This document shows positions 8,463-15,529 of a stretch of DNA of 28,568 nucleotides, piece by piece. The translations under genes were made by a program, and so were the position numbers. The notes beneath the pieces were generated by a model that worked only from the letters and a program-made list of their open reading frames with translations, was not told the DNA's origin and searched no databases. Origin of the DNA: CAYWJT01 sp964458655. GTDB taxonomy: Bacteria; Acidobacteriota; Aminicenantia; Aminicenantales; Saccharicenantaceae. The stretch spans positions 1-28,568 of the forward strand of contig CAYWJT010000037.1 of NCBI GenBank assembly GCA_964458655.1, in the 5' to 3' direction. The first letter of the stretch is position 1. Every line of letters begins with the position of its first letter.

Positions 8463-9803
8463 TCAGCGGTACAGCAGGTAGGACCGCCGCAGTTCCGCGA
8501 AGGCTTCCAGGCCGGGCCTGACGAGCTCCAATATCTCGTCCACCGAGGCTCCCGCATCGAGGCGATGGCGCACGAGGTCCGTTCCCATGACCCGGTCGAA
8601 ATAAGAGGCGTGAAACTGGAACTTCTCCGGATACATGGAGCGGACGGTCCTTATGACATGGAGGGCGGCCGCGAACGGACGGAAAGCCTCCCTGTCCGTG
8701 ACGTGCACCTGACAGCCTCCGCAGAGCTCGCCCTGGAACTTGGAGAAGACCGGCGTGAACCAGGCCTCTCGGAAAACGACCCCGGGCAGACGCAGGGCGT
8801 TGAGCTTGGCGGCCAGTTCATGGCCGTCAATCCATGGCGCGCCGAAAAGCTCGAAGGGTCGGGTCGTCCCCCGTCCCTCGGAAATATTGGTCCCTTCCAG
8901 GGCGACAAACCCGGGATATACGGCGGCCGTTTCTGGGGTCGGCATATTGGGCGAAGGCATTACCCAGGGCAGCCCGGTCCGGTCGAACCACATCGACCTC
9001 GACCACCCTTCCATGGGGATCACGGTCAGGTCGGCCTTTTGCTCGAGGAACCTGTCGTTGAACAGACGGGCCAACTCCCCTATCGTCAGGCCGTGCCGCT
9101 CCGGCACCGGATACAGGCCGATGAAGGAACTAAAAGCCGGCTCCAGGACCGGCCCTTCCATGGTGACACCGTTTACGGGATTCGGCCGGTCCAGGACTAT
9201 GAACGGGACGCCGAGCTCGGCGGCGGCCTGCATGGCATAGGCCATGGTCGCCTCATATGTGTAGACCCTGGTGCCGACGTCCTGGATATCGAAGACGAGG
9301 ACGTCCACGTCCCCGACCATCGACGGTTCGAGCCGCTTGCCCTCGTGCTCCGTGTCGAATTTGCGCATGTATTCGTCCATGTTCCTCAGCATGCCCGGGT
9401 CGGGCTTGAACGTCTGGCCGTAGAGGCTGAACACGGGCACGCCGAACTTTTCGTCGAGATAGAACGGGACGTATTCCCCGGCCTGGGCGTTGCCTCGGAC
9501 GCCGTGCTCCGGGCCGTAGAGAGCCGCCAGTCGGATGTCCGGGTTCCCGTGAAAAAGCGCGGCGGTCGAACGGAGTCCGGCATCGACGCCGGTGGGGTTC
9601 GTGATCAGTCCGACCCTCTTCCCCCTGACCAGGCCTACGTGCTTCTCGAGAAAAACCTCAAGCCCCGGCTTGACGGCTTTTTTCGCCGCCGCTCCGTCCG
9701 TTCCGGCCTGCCTGCGGCAGGAGCTGCCCTTGACCAGGAAGACGGCGGCTAAAATGAGGATGAAAGCCGCCGCTCTCCTCTCGATCGTGCGCTTCTTTTC
9801 CAT
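8463..9803 (-). CDS. namZ: NamZ-type exo-beta-N-acetylmuramidase (DUF1343)
   Basis: Predicted exported protein of 446 residues whose whole mature part matches DUF1343. Family-typical segments include RVGLITNPTGVD, ALYGPEHGVRG, VFDIQDVGTRVYTY, VLDRPNPVNG, GLPWVMPSPNMPT, YPGFVALEGTNISEGRGTTRPFE and ELCGGCQVHVTD. The characterised family member in Bacillus (YbbC/NamZ) removes terminal N-acetylmuramic acid from peptidoglycan fragments during wall recycling. The N-terminus is basic and hydrophobic and ends in KGSSC, a weak lipobox, so it may be a lipoprotein. ATG 9803 is chosen because AGGAG lies just upstream (complement of about 9812-9816). The promoter at 9874-9902 sits inside the longer possible ORF, which excludes the earlier start at 9905. 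Confidence 0.85.
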   Translation of the reverse strand: MEKKRTIERRAAAFILILAAVFLVKGSSCRRQAGTDGAAAKKAVKPGLEVFLEKHVGLVRGKRVGLITNPTGVDAGLRSTAALFHGNPDIRLAALYGPEHGVRGNAQAGEYVPFYLDEKFGVPVFSLYGQTFKPDPGMLRNMDEYMRKFDTEHEGKRLEPSMVGDVDVLVFDIQDVGTRVYTYEATMAYAMQAAAELGVPFIVLDRPNPVNGVTMEGPVLEPAFSSFIGLYPVPERHGLTIGELARLFNDRFLEQKADLTVIPMEGWSRSMWFDRTGLPWVMPSPNMPTPETAAVYPGFVALEGTNISEGRGTTRPFELFGAPWIDGHELAAKLNALRLPGVVFREAWFTPVFSKFQGELCGGCQVHVTDREAFRPFAAALHVIRTVRSMYPEKFQFHASYFDRVMGTDLVRHRLDAGASVDEILELVRPGLEAFAELRRSYLLYR

Positions 9804-9873
9804 CGGCGGGTCTCCTCTGCAGCTCGCGTCGGTCCGGGTGTCCGCGTTGCCGGCGCGCGATAGGACAACCCCA

Positions 9874-9902
9874 AGATTATGATCCGACCGCTCCCAAGTC
9901 AA
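9874..9902 (-). promoter_or_regulatory. Promoter for the NamZ-type gene
   Basis: On the minus strand, -35 TTGACT (complement of 9897-9902) and -10 TAATCT (complement of 9874-9879) are separated by 17 bp, giving a leader of roughly 65 bases. Confidence 0.5.
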
Positions 9903-9952
9903 CAACTTTCCATCTTGATAACTCGAACTTATCGGAGCGCCGGAAAAAATGT

Positions 9953-9984
9953 TTGACAGCGGCTCCTTAACAGCGTGGTATAAT
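9953..9984 (+). promoter_or_regulatory. Possible promoter for the phosphatase-kinase operon
   Basis: Perfect TTGACA (9953-9958) and perfect TATAAT (9979-9984) are present, but the 20-bp spacer is unusually long, so the promoter may be weak or activator-dependent. The start predicted from the -10 is near 9991, almost on the ATG at 9993. The mRNA could therefore be leaderless or start translation at 10017. Confidence 0.4.
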
Positions 9985-10016
9985 AAAGCCGCATGACCGC
10001 CTTTTCAGGGGGAGCC

Positions 10017-11876
10017 ATGAAAGCACGGCCAGCCCGCCGAGCCGCGGCGGCCGCCTGCGGCCTCCTCCTTATCCTTGGTCTCGGCTTCGAACCGGCAGCA
10101 GCCGCGCAGCGCCAGTGCGTCTGGACGGGGGTCGAAAAAGTCGTAGCCGTCGGCGACCTCCACGGCGACTTCGAGAACTTCTGCCTCATCCTCAGGGGAG
10201 CCGGCGTCACCGACGACAGCCTGCGCTGGAAGGCCGGCGGGACCCATCTCGTCCAGCTCGGGGACATCATGGACCGGGGCCCCGGCGCCCGGGCCATCTT
10301 CGACCTGCTGATGCGCCTGGAAAAGGAAGCCCAGGCCGCGGGCGGCATGGTCCACGTCCTTCTCGGCAACCATGAGGAGATGAACATCACCGGCATAGCC
10401 TTCGACTACCCGGGCTATGTCACCGTGGAGCAATTCGTATCGTTCCTGCCCGATGAATACCGCCGGGAGCGTGAAGGGCGGTTCCTCGCGGGCGTGACTC
10501 CCGCGGAAAGGGAATACGCGCTCTCGGCCGGCCCCGACATCGCGAACAACGACATCCTGCGCGGCTTTTGGGGCGGCGTGCTCAGGAACGAGCCCGACGC
10601 ACGCAAGGTCTACCTGAACGAGTTCAACCGGACCTACGGCCGCTGGCTTTTGGAGAAGAACGCGGTCATCAAGATCAATGACGTCGTCTTCGTCCACGGC
10701 GGCATTAGCGAGAGTCTCGCGACTAGGCCCCTCGAGGAAATCAACGACCTGATAAGGCAGGAGCTCAAGGAGTACCAGGGAAGGCAGGCTTACCCCGGCC
10801 GTTACTCGGCGGCCTTCCGGCCCAAGATGCTTTACAACCCGGAAAGCCCGCTCTGGTTCCGCGGCCTGGCGACCGGGAACGGGTCGGGTGTGGAAAGGGA
10901 GCTCGACCGCGTCCTGGCCGGGCTCAAGGCCAGGGCCATCGTGATGGGCCACAGCTTCATGAGCAATCAAGGCAGCAGCCCGGTCATTTCGCTGGAAGCC
11001 GTATCCAGGTTCAACAGCAAGGTGTTCGTCATGGACACCGGCATCAATCGCTTCTACCACGGTTTCCTATCGGCCCTGATCATGGAAGGCGGCCGCTTCA
11101 CACTCTGGACGCCGGTAGAAGAGATCACTGCGCCCGAAAGCGAAGTAAGGCCGGAAGGCGCCATCCAGCAGGAGGGCTCGGAGGACGAACGCTTTCTGCG
11201 CGAATCAACGGTCGTCCGCGTGGATAGGGCCGGGCCGGCGGGCCGCACCTCTCCCTGGAGGGTCGCTCTGGCGGCCGGCGGCGTCGTGCGGGAGGCCGTC
11301 TTCAAGTATGTCGACCGGCACCGCCCCGGGCTGCTGGCCGACAGCTATCAATACGAGCTCGCCGCCTACGCTCTCAGCCGCCGCCTGGGCCTCGAGTTCA
11401 TACCGGCCGTCGTGGAGAGGAAAGTCGAGGGCGTCCCGGGCGCGCTCCAAATACTCGTCGGCAACGCCGTTTCCTTGGAGAAACTGGAGGGCGGGGAGCA
11501 TGCGCAGCCGCCGGACAGGGCGGCCTTAGAAAACGCCCTGGCCGACATAACCGTTTTCTGCCTGCTCGTCGCGGATGAATGCCGGAACCCCAGAGACACG
11601 CTCGTCGTCCCCGAGCTTCGGCGGGTTTACAGGGTGGATTTCTCCCAGGCCTTCGCTCCGGATACGAAACTCGAAAAAGGTTGTGAGATAAAGAAGTGCT
11701 CGCGGCCGCTCTATGAGAACCTCAAGAAGTGGGACAGCTCCGAGATCCGGTCTCTCCTCGGCACATTTCTCAATGACGAGGAGCTGAGAGCCCTCGACCG
11801 GCGCCGCAGGTTGGTCCTGAAGTCCATAGAGTCCAGGATCAAAGCGGCCGGAGAAGCGGCCGTGATCTTTGATTGA
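10017..11876 (+). CDS. Secreted metallophosphoesterase fused to a degenerate FAM20/HipA-like domain
   Basis: Protein of 619 residues. Residues 1-30 form a signal peptide (KARPARR, Leu-rich core, then AAAAQ). Residues about 40-370 are a calcineurin-type phosphoesterase: GDLHGD (Asp47, His49), GDIMDRG (Asp83), GNHE (Asn118-Glu120), then FVHGGI and MGHSF for the remaining metal ligands. It looks like a bacterial PPP-type protein phosphatase. Residues about 400-619 are homologous to the two kinase-like proteins downstream (YQYELAAYALSRRLGLEFIPAVVER). There the Lys (Lys430) and metal-binding Asp (Asp541, VDFSQAF) persist, but Cys522 occupies the catalytic-Asp position (ADECRN against NEDRHA), suggesting a pseudokinase. 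It is the first gene of a four-gene operon and ends 13 bases before the carrier gene. An alternative start at 9993 adds 8 residues; GGGGGAG before 10017 is very close to the ATG, so the start is uncertain. Confidence 0.8.
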   Translation: MKARPARRAAAAACGLLLILGLGFEPAAAAQRQCVWTGVEKVVAVGDLHGDFENFCLILRGAGVTDDSLRWKAGGTHLVQLGDIMDRGPGARAIFDLLMRLEKEAQAAGGMVHVLLGNHEEMNITGIAFDYPGYVTVEQFVSFLPDEYRREREGRFLAGVTPAEREYALSAGPDIANNDILRGFWGGVLRNEPDARKVYLNEFNRTYGRWLLEKNAVIKINDVVFVHGGISESLATRPLEEINDLIRQELKEYQGRQAYPGRYSAAFRPKMLYNPESPLWFRGLATGNGSGVERELDRVLAGLKARAIVMGHSFMSNQGSSPVISLEAVSRFNSKVFVMDTGINRFYHGFLSALIMEGGRFTLWTPVEEITAPESEVRPEGAIQQEGSEDERFLRESTVVRVDRAGPAGRTSPWRVALAAGGVVREAVFKYVDRHRPGLLADSYQYELAAYALSRRLGLEFIPAVVERKVEGVPGALQILVGNAVSLEKLEGGEHAQPPDRAALENALADITVFCLLVADECRNPRDTLVVPELRRVYRVDFSQAFAPDTKLEKGCEIKKCSRPLYENLKKWDSSEIRSLLGTFLNDEELRALDRRRRLVLKSIESRIKAAGEAAVIFD

Positions 11877-11889
11877 GGAGGCGGCCGGG

Positions 11890-13293
11890 GTGAGTCCCGT
11901 GTCAGGCAGCGACCGAGTTCCGGGCCCGGAACGTTCCGGGCCGTTAATGAAGGTCGGCTACGCGGCCTTGAGGCTGTTCGCCGATATCAGGCCGGGCGAA
12001 GCGGCCAAGGCTTTCCTACTGTCGCTCAACGTTTTCCTGCTGCTGACGGCCTACTACATCCTGAAGCCCATCCGAGAAGCCCTCCTTCTCGTGGACAAGG
12101 ACGCGCCTGTCGTCAAGAGCGGGCTGAGCGGCGTCCAGGCCGTGCTGTTCGTCTTCGTCATCATCGGCTTCAGCAAGCTGACCTCGCGCCTGCCGCGCCA
12201 CCGTTTCATAACCTGGACCACGCTCTTTTTCATCTCCAATCTGTGCCTGTTCTTCGTTCTGGGCCTGTCGGGCCTGAACATCAGAGTGATGGGCATCCTC
12301 TTCTTCATTTGGATCGGCATCTTCAACTATTTCGTCATCGCCCAGTTCTGGGGGTTCGCCAACGACCTCTACAAGGGCGACGAGGGCCGGCGCGTCTTTC
12401 CGCTGGTCGCGCTGGGGTCGACCTTCGGGGCCGTGGCCGGCACGAGGATGAAGTGGCTGCGAGAGGCCGTGGGCGCCTTCTGGGAATATAAGCTGATGCT
12501 GGCCGCGGCCGCCATCCTGCTGGTCTGCATCCTGCTCGCCCTCATCATCCACAGGCGAGAGGTCCGGCGCGAGCGTGGGACGCCAGACGAAGCCGCGGCC
12601 GGAGCCGGGGCCGGCGTGGCGGAAAAGCCCCTCAAGCCCGGCGACGGCTTCCGCATGGTCTTCAAGAGCCGTTACCTGCTGCTCATAGCCCTCATGGTCC
12701 TCATCTACAACTTCGTCAACGCCACCGGGGAGTACATAATCTCGGACGCCCAGACCAGGGCCTCGCTGCAGGCCGCCGAGACCGCCGGCGCCGACATGCA
12801 GAAGGACATCCATTCGGCTTTCATGGACTACCAGTTCTGGACCAACGTCATCGCGCTCTTCATACAGCTCTTCCTCGTCTCGAGGGTGTTCAAGTGGGTG
12901 GGCGTCTCCGGGGCGCTGCTAATCCTGCCCCTGGTGGCCTTGGGCGGCTACGGGCTCATTGCCTTCGGGGCCGTCCTGCCGGTCATCCGCGGCGTCAAGG
13001 CCATGGAGAACGGCACCGACTATTCCCTGCAGAACACGACCAGGGCCGCCCTCTTCCTGGTCACGCCGAGGGAGGAAAAATACAAGGCCAAGGTGGCCAT
13101 AGACACTTTCTTCGTCCGGGGCGGGGACACCCTCTCGGCCCTGGCCGTGCTGGCCGGCACGGTAGTGCTCAAGCTGGCCATAGAGAAATTCGCCCTGATC
13201 AACGTGGCCTGTGTCGCGCTCTGGCTCGCGGTCTGTCTTTTCATCATGCGCGAATACAGGAAAAAGGCCGCGGAGGCCGCCGTCGGCCGTTGA
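11890..13293 (+). CDS. NTT-type (ATP/ADP translocase-like) membrane carrier
   Basis: Integral membrane protein of 467 residues with about 11-12 hydrophobic helices. The first, FLLLTAYYILKPIREALLL, carries the KP.RE signature seen in NTT/TLC-family nucleotide carriers (the Npt1/Npt2 group). Other family-like parts are FWGFANDLYKGDEGRRVFPLVALGSTFGAVAG and the late ENGTDYSLQNTTRAALFLVTPREEKYKAK segment. Known NTTs exchange ATP for ADP or import nucleotides; the direction and substrate here cannot be read from sequence. GTG 11890 is preferred because AGGAGG (11876-11881) lies 8 bases upstream; an in-frame TTG at 11869 and ATG at 11947 are alternatives. It is tightly flanked in the operon by secreted phosphatase and kinase-like proteins, which suggests it may move nucleotide or phosphate compounds for them. 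Confidence 0.8.
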   Translation: MSPVSGSDRVPGPERSGPLMKVGYAALRLFADIRPGEAAKAFLLSLNVFLLLTAYYILKPIREALLLVDKDAPVVKSGLSGVQAVLFVFVIIGFSKLTSRLPRHRFITWTTLFFISNLCLFFVLGLSGLNIRVMGILFFIWIGIFNYFVIAQFWGFANDLYKGDEGRRVFPLVALGSTFGAVAGTRMKWLREAVGAFWEYKLMLAAAAILLVCILLALIIHRREVRRERGTPDEAAAGAGAGVAEKPLKPGDGFRMVFKSRYLLLIALMVLIYNFVNATGEYIISDAQTRASLQAAETAGADMQKDIHSAFMDYQFWTNVIALFIQLFLVSRVFKWVGVSGALLILPLVALGGYGLIAFGAVLPVIRGVKAMENGTDYSLQNTTRAALFLVTPREEKYKAKVAIDTFFVRGGDTLSALAVLAGTVVLKLAIEKFALINVACVALWLAVCLFIMREYRKKAAEAAVGR

Positions 13294-13304
13294 AGGAGGC
13301 AGAA

Positions 13305-14141
13305 ATGAGGAGCAGGTTCAAGAACTTTTCCTGGGCCGTCCTCGCGCTGCTTGCGGCGGCCCCGGCGCGCGGCCAGTTCAGGCCGGAAGAGACGGCCCGT
13401 CGCGCCGCCGACGAACTCTTCCTCAGGACGGCGGAGATCCTCCGCTACGAGGAGATCGGCGAGGGCGTGACCAAGCCCCTGAAACTCTATCTGAAGCTCG
13501 GCGAACGCGAAGCCGCCGCCGTCTGGAAGAACCCGGAGGGCGTCCAGCTCGGCTTCCTGGAGGGCTGGCGCTACGAGATCGCGGCCTACGAGCTCGACAA
13601 GCTCATCGGGCTGAACATGATCCCGCCGGCCGTGGAAAGGGAGTTCCAGGGCAAGAAGGGCGCGCTGATCCTCTGGGCCGAGAATGAGTACAGCCTGCTC
13701 AAGGTCATCGAGCAAAGGGTCAGGGTGCCGGATGAATACGTCGAGGCCACCAACAGAACCAAATGGCTGGCCCGGGCCTGGGACTCGCTCATCGCCAACG
13801 AGGACCGCACCCAGCAGAACGTGCTCTACACGGAGGACTGGCGCACCATCCTCATCGACCACTCCCGCTCGTTCCGCTCGGAGGGCGAGTTCGCCGAGCG
13901 CCTGATGTTCGGCAGGGACGGCATCAAGAAGAGCGCCGCCGGCGTCCCGTTTCTTTTCCGGCGCCTGCCGCGCTCTTTCGTCGATAACGTCAGGGCCCTG
14001 ACCGCGGAAAAGATAGCCGCGGCCGTCGGGCCCTACTTGACCGAGAAGGAAATAGCCGCAGTCCTGGCCCGGCGCGACCTGCTCCTGAAAGAGGTCGCAG
14101 ACATGGTCCGGGAACGCGGCGAGGCCGACGTTCTGTATTAA
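13305..14141 (+). CDS. Secreted FAM20/HipA-like kinase-fold protein A
   Basis: Protein of 278 residues with a signal peptide (1-24, FSWAVLALLAAAPARGQ). The rest resembles the FAM20/HipA/PI3K-like kinase fold: AAVWKN (Lys75, candidate ATP-binding Lys), WRYEIAAYELDKLIGLNMIPPAVER (the EIAAY.LD..LG...VPP pattern is shared with FAM20 kinases), catalytic loop IANEDRTQQN (Asp167) and metal-binding LIDHSRSF (Asp185). The usual DRH.N reads DRTQQN, so His is Thr169 and the Asn is one place later (Asn172); activity may be altered. GGAGG lies 5-6 bases before the ATG. It starts 11 bases after the carrier gene, and its stop overlaps an unused ATG at 14141. The export signal suggests action outside the cytoplasm; substrate is unknown. 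The family assignment rests on motifs, not a search. Confidence 0.65.
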   Translation: MRSRFKNFSWAVLALLAAAPARGQFRPEETARRAADELFLRTAEILRYEEIGEGVTKPLKLYLKLGEREAAAVWKNPEGVQLGFLEGWRYEIAAYELDKLIGLNMIPPAVEREFQGKKGALILWAENEYSLLKVIEQRVRVPDEYVEATNRTKWLARAWDSLIANEDRTQQNVLYTEDWRTILIDHSRSFRSEGEFAERLMFGRDGIKKSAAGVPFLFRRLPRSFVDNVRALTAEKIAAAVGPYLTEKEIAAVLARRDLLLKEVADMVRERGEADVLY

Positions 14142-14179
14142 TGACCGCGGCCTATCTTGAGATCAGGAAGGAGGGTCAG

Positions 14180-15064
14180 ATGAAAAAGAAGGCGATTCTC
14201 ACGACGTTCCTGCTGCCGATGTCGCTCCTGCTCGCCGGAGGCCTAGCTGCCGGGTCCGAGCGGCCGGTCGGCCATGCCGCGACCGGGTACCTGCTCCCTG
14301 CTGCCCAGTTCACGGCGGATGAGCTCGGCACACGAGAGAAGTGGGAGGATTTCCTGCGGACGGCCAAGGTCATCGGCAGGGAGCAGCTAACAGGCAGCAG
14401 GGCGGTAACCAACCCCTGGGTCCTGACGCTGCAGCAGGATGACATCACTCATAAGGCCATCTGGAAGAACGCGTCCGGCCTGATGCATGGCTACTGGGAA
14501 GGCTGGCAGTACGAGATCGCCGCCTATCTCCTGGACAAGCATCTCGGCCTGGGCATGGTGCCGCCGACGGTCGAAAAGGAATTCGACGCCAACAAGGGGT
14601 CCTGCCAGCTCTGGGTCGAAAAGTGCATCACGCTCGACGAGAAAAACAAGAAAAAACTCAAGACCCCGCCCATCAAGCTGTTCGGCTACAACCGGGCCAT
14701 ATACCTGCAGCGGTTCTTCGACAACCTCATCGCCAACGAGGACCGCCACGCCAACCAGATACTCATCACCGAGGACTGGCGGATGATCCTCATCGACCAC
14801 TCGCGCTCCTTCCGCACCTCGAGCAAGTTCACCAAGGGGCTGATCTACACAGAGCGGCATCCCGAGGGTCCGAAGCTGATGAGCGAGCTGCCCCGGACGG
14901 TCGTGGAGAAGGCCAAGGCGCTGGATTTCGACACCATCCGGTCGGTCGTCGGGAAATATCTCAACGACAAGGAGATCAACGCCGTCCTGCTGCGCCGGGA
15001 CCTGATCCTCAAGGAGATCGACAGGCTCATCGCCAAGAACGGCGAAGAGAAGGTGCTTTACTGA
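14180..15064 (+). CDS. Secreted FAM20/HipA-like kinase-fold protein B
   Basis: Protein of 294 residues, a paralogue of the upstream gene. The signal peptide covers about 1-24 (MKKKAILTTFLLPMSLLLAGG). The kinase-like motifs look intact: KAIWKN (Lys96), WQYEIAAYLLDKHLGLGMVPPTVEK, catalytic loop ANEDRHANQ (Asp188, His190, Asn192) and metal-binding IDHSRSF (Asp206). The C-terminus (YLNDKEINAVLLRRDLILK, then a VLY end) is nearly shared with paralogue A. AAGGAGGG at 14168-14175 is 4 bases before ATG 14180, which is why I prefer it to ATG 14141. Last gene of the operon; it overlaps the stop of the convergent RsbW-like gene by 7 bases. A protein or small-molecule kinase acting outside the cytoplasm is inferred. 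Confidence 0.68.
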   Translation: MKKKAILTTFLLPMSLLLAGGLAAGSERPVGHAATGYLLPAAQFTADELGTREKWEDFLRTAKVIGREQLTGSRAVTNPWVLTLQQDDITHKAIWKNASGLMHGYWEGWQYEIAAYLLDKHLGLGMVPPTVEKEFDANKGSCQLWVEKCITLDEKNKKKLKTPPIKLFGYNRAIYLQRFFDNLIANEDRHANQILITEDWRMILIDHSRSFRTSSKFTKGLIYTERHPEGPKLMSELPRTVVEKAKALDFDTIRSVVGKYLNDKEINAVLLRRDLILKEIDRLIAKNGEEKVLY

Positions 15065-15504
15065 GCGCCGGACCGGCCGAGGAACTTATAGAGAGTCAGG
15101 ACGTTCTCCCCCTTTTCCCGGCGGTAGTCATAGGCGTCGGCCAGGACCTTGTAAAGGTAAACCCCCAGCCCGTTCCTCTGGCCCAGTCTGATGCGCTCCG
15201 CGAAATCGGGCGGCGGCGTGCCCGCCGGGTCGAAGGGAACGCCTTTGTCCCGGATCTCGATGCCCAGCCGGCCGTTATCTTCCCAGAAGCGGACTCTGAT
15301 CACGCCTTTCTTCTGCCCTTTGTAGGCGTAAAGGGAGATATTTACGCAGACCTCGTGCAGGGCGAGCTCGAGCTTCATCACCTCGGTTTCCCCGAGCCCG
15401 AAGCGGCCGAGGAAATCCCTCAGGGCCCGCCTGGCGGCCGGGATGTCGTCGAGCGCCGCCGGGATGCTCAGCTTGACTTCCCGCGGCTCCTTCACGTCGC
15501 TCAT
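15058..15504 (-). CDS. RsbW/SpoIIAB-like anti-sigma serine kinase (HATPase)
   Basis: Cytoplasmic GHKL-type ATPase of 148 residues. The N-box is ELALHEVCVN (Glu51, Asn55), the G1 box is IRDKGVPFD (Asp86, Gly88), and the G2-like loop is GQRNGLGVYL. This single-domain form is typical of anti-sigma kinases that phosphorylate STAS partners and bind a sigma factor, or of related switch kinases. It lies 25 bases downstream of the SpoIIE-type phosphatase gene on the same strand, so the opposing enzymes are probably co-expressed. The STAS substrate is encoded at 19911-20264. GAAGGG abuts the start codon, a poor spacing. Which sigma or output it controls is not evident here. Confidence 0.85.
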   Translation of the reverse strand: MSDVKEPREVKLSIPAALDDIPAARRALRDFLGRFGLGETEVMKLELALHEVCVNISLYAYKGQKKGVIRVRFWEDNGRLGIEIRDKGVPFDPAGTPPPDFAERIRLGQRNGLGVYLYKVLADAYDYRREKGENVLTLYKFLGRSGAQ

Positions 15505-15529
15505 CCCTTCACCGCCGAACAGCCCCTCG

